NCBI GenBank assembly: GCA_963989245.1
Contig: OZ022342.1
Location: forward strand, 19,137,868-19,201,867
DNA from: Nansenia antarctica
Taxonomy: Eukaryota; Chordata; Actinopteri; Argentiniformes; Microstomatidae
Length of the DNA stretch: 64,000 bases
Reading direction: 5' to 3'
Shown: positions 40,981-52,472 of the stretch, piece after piece
Position numbering within the stretch: position 1 is the first letter of the stretch
Layout: each line of letters starts with the position of its first letter
Notes under the pieces: model-generated
The model's input: the letters and a program-made list of their open reading frames with translations, nothing else
Database searches by the model: none
Told to the model about the DNA's origin: nothing
Position numbers and translations under genes: made by a program

Positions 40981-43750
40981 ATCCATGTCATTTAATTTGC
41001 CAATTATATATCTTGACTAAGTACATCATAATTCTGCATAATTGCATTTGAAGTCTTAGGTCTTTCACTGTACTAGCTTTGAGAATGAATGAGGACATTG
41101 TCATTGTCTCACCTGTGCTCTGTTGTACTGAAATCTTCATGTCAACACTAATTCCCCGGGGTGTGAACTCTTGCATGAACTCTTGCTCGTTTCCATGGAG
41201 ACTTGCTTCAGTAGTGTTTAAGACAGAGTGTGGATTAAGCGATCTACCTTGTGATTCCAACCTGCAGGCTTCTCTCAGTTCTGTCAGGGAGAGACAGAGA
41301 TGGCAATGAGATGACTAGAGTGGAAGAGGCCACTGAGAGGACAGCCTCAATAAAACCATGAATGTCTCTACCCTTTAATTTCCCCCATGTTACTCGTGCC
41401 AGAACAAAGGGAGTGGGTGAAATATAAAACCTAGTTTCCATGATGAAAACCTGCGGACATCTTACATAATTAATTTGCCCGCTAGACAACTAATGAGAAT
41501 TGGCCAAGAATCAACTCAACTCATTTTAAACCCATTGAACAACATATGCTAGTGAATAGTATACCGTCAATAGAGAGCATCAGCCGTATGTGCTAGTCCA
41601 CTTTGAATGAATGATCAATGATCAATGTCACATATGATTAAAATTGATATGATATATGATCAATGTGACATATGATTCAATAGACTAAAGCAAATAACTG
41701 GCTTGCCATTCTATTGAACAGCTGTGGGCTTATTATGAATGGCTAGCGCAGCTGAGATGTTCCCAAAGTGGGCCGTTATGTCATAATGGTAAGGACGGCT
41801 TGGTGCGTCTGAGTCAGGCTCAATGTGACTCATCCAACAGAATTGAATTGAGTCCACCAATGGATGTTTCTAATTAAATATCGCCGGTCAGGTGAATGAC
41901 GTCTGGTCAATTGTCTAGACCCCACAGCTCTCAAGACCAAGGACAGATAAGGAACACAGGCATTTGTTTACAATGCTATCAAAAATCAAGAGACTCCACT
42001 GGCCTGGGGCCTATGCAAAAACTACTCAACAAATACTACCGAGGGAGAGAGAGAGGGGAAAGGTCCAATATTAGATTAGATTAAATTCAACCTTATTGTC
42101 ATTGCAGAGTACAAGTACTAGACAACGAAATGCAGTTCAGCATCTAACCAGAACTGCAAATAGTGATATAAGAACATGATATTAAAAAACATCACAATGA
42201 TAGTGATAGGTACGGTGGTTTAGAGGTATAAACAGTTATGAGCTATGTACAGTTAAGGTAGCTTATGTATAGTTTGTAATGTGCAGATGTATAAAAAGAG
42301 TCTATATCAAAGAGGTATGTGCAATGTGCAATATACAGTATGTGCAAAGGTAGTATTGTAAACATCAGTAGTGCAAAGGTTAACGAGTGATCACATTAAC
42401 CAGGGATGTGCAACCATCATAGTACAGTATTGTCATTGTCATTGTATCCCAGGGGGGGGGAGGGGGGGTGCTGAGAGTTATTGTCAAAGTATGTGGGGGG
42501 GGGGGGGGATATATACTCCCACTAGATTATATACAATATAAAAGTTGTGTTACCATAAGTGGGCTAGAAGAAGTGAATGGGAATGGAATGTTTGGGATGG
42601 CATGGATTGAGAAACATACCATGGTGAGGTCAGCAGGATGTGCAGAGGTACATAAGGGAGAAGACATGACTTTGTCTAAAGTCCACCTGACATTATCCTT
42701 CACTCTAACTAGCTACCAAATATGCAGCTGTTTCATAACATCTAACATATACACCACAACAGAAGTGTAAATGTTTAAATAATACCTCAGAGTTAGGTAT
42801 TAAACCACACACTTCCTGCCAAAAAAGTGTGGCGTCTCTCAACATTAAGGCACTGTAAATCACTAAACAGCACAATGGTCCACCACCGACCCACAGTGAA
42901 ACACTAGCATGGTAGCCAACAGCCTGTCAATGTTTAGTGACAGTGAAACCCAAATGAATCACTAGGCAACACATCCATACATTTTACATTTACATTTACA
43001 TTTTATATCATGTCTCATGCTTTTGCATCCGTGCTTAAACCTGCACGAACACACATGCACGCACACACGCACGCACGCCTCTGAACTTATAACCAGTTAT
43101 TTTCCATCAGGCTGAATGAGTATTTCCCCGTACACAGCATGGTATTGTAATTAACAGTAACATAGTCGGTGTCTCAATGACAGTGTACCTGGGTATGATT
43201 TACATAATACAGTAAATATACAGGGCCTACAGTACAATGGGAACGACATTACATTTACATTTTTGGCATTTAGCAGACGCCTTATTCCAAAGCGACTTAC
43301 AATCAATACATACATACATTATTTCCCACAGTATAGGAATAATGTTATTTACTCAACAACCCAGACTTACATTCTGTAATGTTTGTTTATATCCAATCAA
43401 TTTACAAATATACATTGACACGATTTAAAAAAGTTTATGTAGCAATTTATAGTAATTTTTCCAAGAAATATCAATAACACAATAACAATTAATGATGCGT
43501 ACAGAGTACAGTTTATGTCTTATGTGAATCATAAATACACCCTAGACACTCAGATAAGCTGATAAGAAGTGAATGTGAACCTCACCTCACATTGGCAGAA
43601 GTGCTTAAGAATGATGACAGTCCTCTCGCCAAACATAACCTTCTGTTCAGATTATAAAAATTCAACATGTGTTGTCGTCTTCTATCTACCCTAGTCTCTA
43701 TCCCTGTCTACCTTTCTCCCTCCCTTTCTCACTGTCTTTCTCCCTCTCTC

Positions 43751-43837
<87 letters not shown>

Positions 43838-44990
43838 GTGCTTTGTTTGCTCAATCCCTCCTCCTGCAATCTGCCTCACTGCCCCCCCCCCCGTCGTCGT
43901 CATCCATCAGTGCTCTCTGTTTATCTAAGACCTCCTTTCAATAGAGTTCAGTTACATCAACAAAAATGAACAAATAATCAGATCACAATTCAGTGACACT
44001 CCACCTTGCATTAGACATGCACAAACACATTGAATAAAGCTTTCACACATTCGCTCATGAAAATAAAGTAACACTAACTAATAAAGTCAACTATTGCTAA
44101 TTGTTCTGCTTAAACAATCAGCTGGCGGTATCGGCAAAATCATAATGGGAGTGCAAAATAACAGCATCCGCACATGTCGAACGCATCACAACACAACATA
44201 AAACGAAGTTTATTGTGGGCTTTCGGTCATAGACCTTCTTCAGGCAACAGCATGATGGGAACCAGACCTTTGGAAAATATGTAAATCTAGTGGGAGTTAA
44301 ACCTATTATTAATATCCCCTCCCTTAGGGAGCCATTAGTCATGTAAATACAGCGGAAGGGCACTCATGGTAATCATAAAGGCTGTTAGGGCCTGTTTGTT
44401 TAACCAAAAATAACAGTAATAGGTTCAATAAAATATTCTGTTGTCAAAGGGAGGACAGAGACATAGCATATATGCTCTGGAATTGAGGGCGCATAGAGGA
44501 GAGAAGAGGGGGAGACAAGGACATTTTCACAGGTTAAATGCTGTCTGAACGCGAGGATATGATGAGGATGCAGTGGTCCAATGTCACAAGGGTGCAGCCA
44601 AGTTCTTGGAGAAAAATGGTGCTGACGTAGCGCTGCCCAGTTTTGTTTAATAAATTATTTTCAATTACATGCACCACAGTGGAAGCCATCCTCTGTCTCT
44701 ACTCCTCAGATCTCACATCACTTACTGTAAGACAGTTATGTCCTAGAGGGGCAGAAATATTGGCGCATCTTCTAAAATATAATGCTAACCATGAGAGAAC
44801 ACTTCCTGCCTTTGTATCCAAACAGTGACAAGTACTGTAGCAAGAAACACCTGTGCAAATGTCAGAAAAAAACATACTCATATTCTCTGAAGCTAACTAG
44901 TACTAGCTAGTACTCAGAGCCAAAATCTATAGCTCTCTGGAGCCTATCCTGTTTTCTTTCCATGACAACAAATACATCATAGGACATGGA
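40981..44990. other. Intergenic DNA with repeats
   Basis: No gene is recognised. It holds LINE 3'-tail sequence at about 42075-42410 (CTTATTGTCATTGCAGAGTA and ACAACGAAATGCAGTTCAGC), copy 3 of the teleost ATTTAGCAGACGCC repeat at 43248-43312, a (CT)n tract at 43739-43834, and a repeat 3' end at about 44190-44400 containing TTTATTGTGGGCTTTCGGTC. G-runs lie at 42451-42467 and 42495-42508. Confidence 0.55.
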
Positions 44991-44994
44991 TATG

Positions 44995-45128
44995 CCAGTG
45001 GAGGCTGGTGGAGATAGAAATCGGAAGACGGGCTCATTGTAATGTATGGAACGGAATAAGGAATGGTGTGTTTGATACCATTCCTCATTCCATTCCATGC
45101 ATTACAATGAGATTACAGTCCAGCCTCA
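44995..45128. mobile_element. Salmonid palindromic MITE (CAGTGGAGGCTGGTGG type)
   Basis: Starts CCAGTGGAGGCTGGTGGAGA, contains GACGGGCTCATTGTAATG and its inverted partner CATTACAATGAGA, and a central TTTGATACCATTCC palindrome. It is a familiar short foldback element in salmonid genomes. The right end is slightly truncated before a LINE tail. Confidence 0.8.
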
Positions 45129-45625
45129 GAATCAGAATCAGAATCAGAAGACTTTATTGCCATGACATGTAAACATGTTAGGAATTTGGTTCGGGACAGT
45201 GGAGCACGGTTTACAGCAGGACAGGTGCAAGACAGGACAAGACAGTGCAAACCAACATCATAGTGCAAGAGTCATAATTAATATAAATATAAAGTGCAGA
45301 GATCAAGTGTTCAAGTGTTCATATCCAGACAGTCCAAAGCTCTCTGGGTGGGGGTGGAGGGAGGGTAGATAGATAGGGGTCAGGTCAGGGGGGGCCAGCG
45401 GCATTTAGGAGCCGGATGGCTGTGGGGAAAAAGCTGTGTGCATGTCGGGCCTTCACAGTTTTTAGGGACCGCACCCTCCTGCCTGAGGGGAGCGGGGCGA
45501 AGAGACTGTGTCCTGGGTGTGCGGGGCTCCCCTGGGATAGGCCTATGGCTGACCAATTGAACATCATGACATTCACAGTATATCCAGTTGGTGTCTCTGT
45601 ACACAATACTGTGTTCACAGCACAC
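45128..45625 (-). mobile_element. LINE 3' end (second family), ORF2 C-terminus
   Basis: Minus strand: HSLFAPLPSGRRVRSLKTVK and HSFFPTAIRLLNA, the typical 'R.R.R.......RSFFP.AI.LLN' end of a fish LINE ORF2. A noncoding 3' UTR follows, ending in AATAAAGTCT plus a (TCTGAT)n tail at about 45130. It is truncated in its 5' part. Confidence 0.8.
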
Positions 45626-45629
45626 AGCT

Positions 45630-46269
45630 TAGTAGCAGTGGAACTATCCGATATAAACAATATTTGCTCTTGTAATAACATTGATGAGGTGTGACTTTTA
45701 GGTTGACAATGACTAATTCTGTGTGACTCTATGACGGTGTCTGTATGAGTAACCTAAACATTTGGAAAGTGTATCGCCTGCAAGTTTCCAATTTATCATC
45801 ATGTTTTTGAGGGAGACGTTGAGGTGATAGGGTGCTACTGTAAACATGAGCTTTATTATCATTCACGTCAACGTGGGAGTTCCCCACAGATGAGTCGCAC
45901 TCTGCAAACAGTACCATCGCAGAAGATGCTGCTGCTGATAGCTGTAGACCAATGATAGTAGTGGGTCAAATTGCATCCCTCACACAAGTGGAAACATAAT
46001 AAAATGGCTCATAAAATTACCTCAAACACGTATACACGTGTGCGTGTGTGTGTGCGTGTGTGCGTCTGCCTTGGCATGGTGTTTGTTGGAACAGGGCAAA
46101 AGAGTGAGAGATTGAGAATATTATTACTCTCTGCCTCTCTCTGCTGGCCACCTGGAGTATTTAAGTTATCTCTTTGACTTTGTGTGTCTTGTCTTTGACA
46201 AAAAACTGTATTTTGGCACATTTTATATTGCAGCTGCTCTCAATCAGCAGATTTGGGAGAATCGAAGGG

Positions 46270-46338
<69 letters not shown>

Positions 46339-46812
46339 CCACACACACACACCCAAAAAGGCTCGCTGCGGCATGACTTTACTCCCGTTTCGTGCCGTAT
46401 CTGCCACCCACTCTTCACTGTACTGATATGATATGATGTGTGATGCTCAGCTGTGAAGTCTTCTGTCAACTAGACTCTAATGTAGGGGGAGGGGTAGATA
46501 TATTAATAGATGTCATATCTATGGTGTTACAACAAACACATTACTGCACAAGAGGCTCCAATAGATTTCTGGATACGATTTTCCCACAGTATCACAGTGA
46601 CCTCTTTGTTGTCAGCTTCCAATCCAAATGTTTTGGGAATGTATTTAAATACTATAGCCTAGAGATGTGTCCATGCTTAGTTCTATTTACATATTATTGT
46701 ATTGTATTGTATTGTATTGTATTGTATTGTATTTTACATCAAGCATGTGCGAAAGAGTAAAATCTGAACAGAAATGTAAATTCTGTTAAGTGTGAGTGTA
46801 GTGTCTCTGTGT

Positions 46813-46858
<46 letters not shown>

Positions 46859-47620
46859 GCATGTGTGTGCATGTGAGTGTGTGTGTGAGTGTGTGTGTGT
46901 GTGTGTGTGAGTGTGTGTGTGTGTGTGTGTGAGTGTGTAAGTGTGAGTGTGCGTGTTCCCCAGGAGGACATGTCATGTCTGTGAGATTACCCCTGCTTTA
47001 TGCCTCTCCTGGGCCAATTAAATGGGTTAAAAAAGGTCTTCTGGCACTGCGATCCTGTCTCTGTCCATCATTCTCATCCACAGCAGTGTCCTAACAAGCT
47101 GTGAGTGGTTCTGTGGTCATGTGTCTGACTAAACAGCTTTATCTGCTCTGTCTGCCCCTGTCCTCACTGGCAGACTGCTGTCTGATCCAGTCCATGTTAT
47201 GGCACTCCAGGGTTCTCACTGAGGAGGTTCCTCATCCCTACATTATCATGGATAAACGCTCTTTAAGGATTATAATCTGTAGCTGTCTTTCTCATGTAGA
47301 CTGTTGATTCATACAACAACTCATACGACTACTACTTACTTACCAACCAAGGCCGGGACCTGAGAACACCTCATCTGTCTGGGTTGTATATCAAAAGGGA
47401 ATCATTATTTTGACATTGAGTTCAATTGGTAGGGGTGTTGTTGTTTTTTCTGTTCAAAGCATAGGGGAGCATGAGAGCATGGGGAGAGCATAGGGGCAAC
47501 TACTAGGATGATTGCCCCTGTAGTCACTGATCCATGTAGCCTGCCCCCTTTGCCTCGTTGCGTGCCAGCCAGCAGCGCTGAATATCGCAGCTCAAACTTA
47601 ATGATAATTTTCTCTTTTTT
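45630..47620. other. Intergenic DNA rich in (CA)n and (GT)n
   Basis: (CA)n at about 46269-46355, (ATTGT)n at 46694-46733 and (GT)n at about 46808-46950. No gene recognised. Confidence 0.6.
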
Positions 47621-47625
47621 TCAAG

Positions 47626-47854
47626 CCTCCTTCTCTCGCTTCTCTTCCACTGTGCTCTGTCACATCGCATATCCGTCCAGGGGCACGCCGACCTCGCGTC
47701 TCCATGGACAGAAGCTCCTCTGAAACCCCCCTGGAGAACACCCAGGCCCCCGAGAGGAGGGGCGAGAGTAGAATGCCCCATGCATCCCTGTCCGCCCTCC
47801 CCTCCCCCACTCTGTCCCCGGGGAGGACCGCTAGTGTGTCTCTCCACATCAAAA
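47626..47854 (+). CDS. Candidate unassigned exon (low confidence)
   Basis: A frame open from a good acceptor (TCTCTTTTTTTCAAG) to a consensus donor (AAAA|gtgagt at 47855). From ATG 47704 it reads MDRSSSETPLENTQAPERRG, then ESRMPHASLSALPSPTLSPG and RTASVSLHIK. It is GC-rich relative to its surroundings and Ser/Pro-rich. I do not recognise the protein, and found no partner exon nearby. It could be a 5' exon of a gene extending out of the window, or chance. Confidence 0.3.
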
Positions 47855-47975
47855 GTGAGTCGTTCGTCCTCTCCAGCTGAATCAAACCGGCAGCACTGTT
47901 CCCATTTTTAGGGGAGAATGAGTGGAAGAGTCTGTTCTGTTTATAAGATTGGGTGGGGAGAGCTGGCTGGGGGAC

Positions 47976-48064
47976 AGGGCAGGGCAGGGCAGGGCAGGGC
48001 AGGGCAGGGCAGGGCAGGGCAGGGCAGGGCAGGGCAGGGCAGGCGAGATGTGGAGGAAGGATGA

Positions 48065-48110
<46 letters not shown>
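47976..48110. repeat. (GGGCA)n pentanucleotide array plus (CA)n
   Basis: About 13 copies of AGGGC at 47976-48042, followed by a (CA)n tract at 48070-48110. Peptides of alternating Pro-Ala-Leu or Gly-Arg in open frames here are by-products. Confidence 0.9.
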
Positions 48111-48116
<6 letters not shown>

Positions 48117-48785
48117 ACACTAAATTGCCGACTTGAAGGACACAGGCCTGCAAAACATAACTAAAATGCTTGTTGATGATCCATTATTATTTTGTCTCAT
48201 GGCAACCCTTTCCACAGTATTTGCAGCCTCTGTGCTGTAACTGTGAGGCAGTAATAAGAAATAAGCAGGAGGGGAGCAGTTATATAGCCATGTTTCAGTT
48301 ACTGAGTGCTCTCTATGCTCCTATGATGATTGCATTCTGCTTATATAGCTCTCTCATCTAAAGTAGAACATTAATTGTCCTAACTCTAAAACTTTCTTCA
48401 CGAAGCTGTGCTAAATCCAGAGAGGAGGTTAGTCGGAATGATTATGCTAACAGAATAGGACATGGATGGGCCCGCCTCACAGATATCTACTCTCAAATCT
48501 GACATTTGCCTGCATCAACAAGCTTACACTAAAAGCTTCACCAGTGAGATGGGCATTTTAACCGCATAACCTTGAGTCTGTCTGGGTAACTTCACCCTCC
48601 ATCCCCCAGAGAATGTCATCAGCCCCAGAAGAACATGTGAATAAATCAATGTTGTAGTTTGCGTCAACATTTTCTTCTCATGGAGATGAGGTGTGTCCTA
48701 GATAAACAATAGATAAGGAACTTAGGAAGCAAGCATGGACACACACACTCACACACATACACACACTAAACACAGACACACACAC

Positions 48786-48829
<44 letters not shown>

Positions 48830-48876
48830 ACAGACACACACACAAAACACACGCACACGGGCACACACGCACACGG

Positions 48877-48961
<85 letters not shown>

Positions 48962-49073
48962 ACTGAGTTTGATCTGAGGCTGGCACTGAATGATTGTGAT
49001 CGTACAGAGGTCATTTTGTAAGGGGGTTGTGATCTGTAACTGCTGTCTTCTTACTGTGCTGTAAAGCCAGGGG

Positions 49074-49122
<49 letters not shown>

Positions 49123-49394
49123 AGAGGAGTAAATCATGCAGTGAGGCTGGCATGGCTTCTAGTGTTGCCAAATAAGACAACACGACATGGCCCTTCACTT
49201 GACGGGCTTCTCTAACAAGAAGTTTTTCTGTTCCCCCCCCCCCCCCGTTCTCTCTCTGTGTCGGCTAAAACTTGTCCAAAGTGGGACGTCCTCCTTGGCA
49301 GCAGCTTCTTCGTCAGGGACAACCACTAGCAGCATGAGCTAAAGTTAATAATGCTCAAATGAAGCCTTCCATTTGATATTTTGGATCAGTGTAG

Positions 49395-49475
<81 letters not shown>

Positions 49476-50035
49476 TGTGCGTGTGCGTGTGCACGTGTGT
49501 ATCTGTATGTGCACATGGAAAAATTCATTGTGGGATTTTTTTCATGCTTCATTGCAGCTTTTCATCATGTCATTGTTTAACTCAAAAGCCTTTAAGAAAC
49601 CCTGTTAGGCTTTAGATTGTTTGGGGATTTGGAGACCTTCTGCAAGAGCCTCTCCCCCTCTGAGTAAAAGTGAATGAAAGTTCCTCCACTTGCTTCTGTG
49701 AAGTGTCTAGCAATGTCAGGGCAGAGAAGACCTGAATATGTTTGGTGAGTGAATTCGTGTGTGTGTAGCAAGTTGTGCAAGTGTGTGTGCGTGTGTGCAT
49801 GAGTGGGTGTGGGTGTGGGTGTGTGTGTGGTTGTTGGCGGGGGCATAGCTGACCATGGAGACAGATACATATATGTGACATGGTCTGGTGAAAAGGTCTG
49901 CATGACGGCAATTATCAAGTCGCTCAAATGACCAAAAAACTTGTTTTAAAATAAAAACGTATTATTACATATTACGAAAGTTTTGAAGAGCCCACTCCAT
50001 ATAACAAACAGTTTTAGGACCACTAAATAATTAGA
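48111..50035. other. Intergenic DNA with long (CA)n/(GT)n clusters
   Basis: (CA)n cluster at about 48737-48959, (GT)n at 49076-49119, and (GT)n merging into (GTGC)n at 49397-49500. A C-run lies at 49232-49246. No gene recognised. Confidence 0.6.
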
Positions 50036-50038
50036 ATT

Positions 50039-50400
50039 TGTGACAGCAGCTGGTGAAAGTGGGAACAAGTCTGCAACCGACCAAAATTAATGTTCAGTCT
50101 TTTATTCTGAAAAATATTCATAAATTCCAACGTTGTTGAAAATCAATGACACACTCACTAGTCAAGCCAAAATATTGCAATGTAATGGATTCGGTGAGTA
50201 ATCCCCACTGCTACCTAGTTAGTGTAGAGTAGTGGGGATTACTCACTGAATCCATTACATTGCAATATTTTGGCTTGACTAGCAAGTGTGTCATTGATTT
50301 TCAACAACGTTGAAATGTATTTACATTTTTCTGAATAAAAGTCTGAACATTCTGATTGGTTGCCGACTTGTTCCCCACTTTCACCAGCTTTCATTCCACA
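50039..50400. mobile_element. Foldback-type MITE (family member B)
   Basis: Nearly palindromic over its whole length. CTAGTCAAGCCAAAATATTG near 50159 is mirrored by CAATATTTTGGCTTGACTAG near 50262, and GTAATCCCCACT by AGTGGGGATTAC around a 20-bp centre. Outer ends resemble GCTGGTGAAAGTGGG and its complement. Same family as 11097-11422. Confidence 0.85.
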
Positions 50401-50596
50401 TTTGTGAATTGGATTCACTGTATCGTCTGCTGTAGGCTACTGGGTAAGTGATACATGGCTTGGAGTGCAAAAGCAAGGACTGTGTGATCATTTAATAACA
50501 GTATGTGTAGTTATGTGTTTTTAGCATGTTGATGTTCTATCAGCATGTTGTGATGTGCTAAACATGCAGTTAGATGTTCATAGCATGTTCCTTCTT

Positions 50597-51424
50597 AGCT
50601 GCTAGTGTAACAGGGTTATAAATTATATTTAAGTTATAGGTTGAAGTTCATCAAAATCGTTTGCTTTTTATCATTTGGTAAAGTGTTTTGAATTGATTTA
50701 CCCATGGCTGCATACGGTGTGTAGTGCCCCTAGTGGTGGTTGGACTGGCCGCATTTAATGTTATGACGAAGGCAGCAAAGATCGCCCCTTTCGTCTTTGT
50801 GAGCGGTTGAGATGGTAGGTTAAAGTTTATGCTCAGGTCCCCGTTTTATATTTCCTTTGATAAAGAGTTGCCACTAATATAAACCGAATGTATTATTTGA
50901 GATGAATGTTTACCATTGGTTTTTACGCCATTACTTTTGAGTTATGTTTTGTTTATTTGTATTTTATGGATGGATAAAGTTGTGAGCTAACTAGCTAACA
51001 GCTAGTTAGCTACTTTGCCAGCCAGTTAACTGAGCTAATATGGCGGCAATGCGGCGTGTTCTGAATGTTTTGTTTTGCTGACATGCAGGGGTGAGAGCTG
51101 TTTTGTGCTGGAGCCTACCATCAATAATAACCATCATTTTGTTTGCACATTCAGGTATGTTGTATGTATGTTGTATCCATGGGTATGGTTTAGTCTTGTG
51201 TGTTGTAATGATATGAATGGTATGATAACCGATAATTATTTGATGTTATGACAAAGGCAGAAAAGCCCTTTCGTCTTTGTGAGCGGTTGAGATGGGGTGA
51301 GAGCTGTTTTGTGCTGGAGCCTACCATCAATAATAACCATCATTTTGTTTGCACATTCGGGTATGTTATAAATATGTGTGCCTGCCTGGTCTGTCCGGAT
51401 TGTGAGGGGTTACACTAGCAGCTA
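50597..51424. repeat. Repeat unit bounded by 15-bp inverted ends, with internal direct repeats
   Basis: AGCTGCTAGTGTAAC at 50597-50611 is mirrored by GTTACACTAGCAGCT at 51410-51424. Inside, a block with CTTTCGTCTTTGTGAGCGGT occurs twice (about 50790 and 51270), and a 63-bp block with GTGCTGGAGCCTACCATCAA occurs twice (about 51090-51153 and 51297-51359). No clear target duplication, so the class is open. Confidence 0.65.
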
Positions 51425-52181
51425 CTAGCCGATGTTTTGATTCAGAGCGAGTTTCTCCTGCTTGAGGTATAGCAACATTCAAATAAGCATATCGTCTTCA
51501 ACTATTATCAGATTTCAATGTATGACACATCATTTGAAAGCTTACAATCTGCACTCTCATAATTGGGAAATGACCTTTCCCTACTTGAGGACTTTCACCA
51601 GATCCTATCACATATTATAATCAATATAATCCAATAATAAAGTACTCAGAATAAAACAGGAAAATGCTTACATTAAATACTGTACATGTACTTTGGTTTA
51701 TTTCTTTACAAATATGCATTGTACATTTACCTGGATTAAGCGGGTAAAGGTGAATCTAGAGAATGGCAACACTTCACTTGAACCCATGATAAAGCTAATT
51801 TACCATCAATATTGAACATGACTAAATGACTAGTCTAGAATGGGTTTTTGATAGTGGTTGCAACCTAATCAGGGAATATGTTGGTGAGCTGTTGTATCTA
51901 CTGTAGTTCAACAAAACTATTGCATGTGCTCTGAAAGAATGTTTATGGAAAACATCAAAGATGGAATTCCTGCAAAGTCAATCTGTTCTGCATGCTATCC
52001 CGTGAATGGTCAGTACAGTGACACTCAGCCATAAAGTAACAAATAACATAAGATTTAGAGTCTCATTAGACAGGAAAGTGGACAGGAAGTACATTACTGT
52101 CAGTTACCAAGTGCTGCTGACTGTAAGAAGGACCATCAGTTTTGATCATATTGACATTCCTGGGAGTTGGTGAAAGGAGAT

Positions 52182-52401
52182 CTAGGTCCGCTGAATTTTC
52201 CTCGGAAACCACCGGAACAGTGTCTTGCACAGCTTCTTGCTTTTGACCTTTGACTTGGTCATGGACTTGGTGATGGCATCAGTGAGAAGCGTGGGATTGT
52301 GGAGGAGAGAGGGTGTATAAGGAAGAGCTTCTTTTTCAGTCCTCCGAGGATTCAGAACCTCTAAGAAACGCCTCTCCTGCTGCCTGAAGTCATACTCCAC
52401 A
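52182..52401 (-). CDS. insyn2b: insyn2b last coding exon
   Basis: Follows a (TG)n tract and GTCCCTGCAG. It encodes SVEYDFRQQERRFLEVLN, then a basic tail (SKVKSKKLCKTLFRWFPRKI) to the stop at 52182-52184. A possible polyadenylation signal (AATAAA on the minus strand) lies at 51697-51702. Confidence 0.88.
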
Positions 52402-52412
52402 CTGCAGGGACA

Positions 52413-52472
<60 letters not shown>

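Noticed and set aside
47598..48107. 169-codon minus-strand frame with Cys-Val and Pro-Ala-Leu runs
   Set aside because: Built mostly from (CA)n and (GGGCA)n; no recognisable domain.
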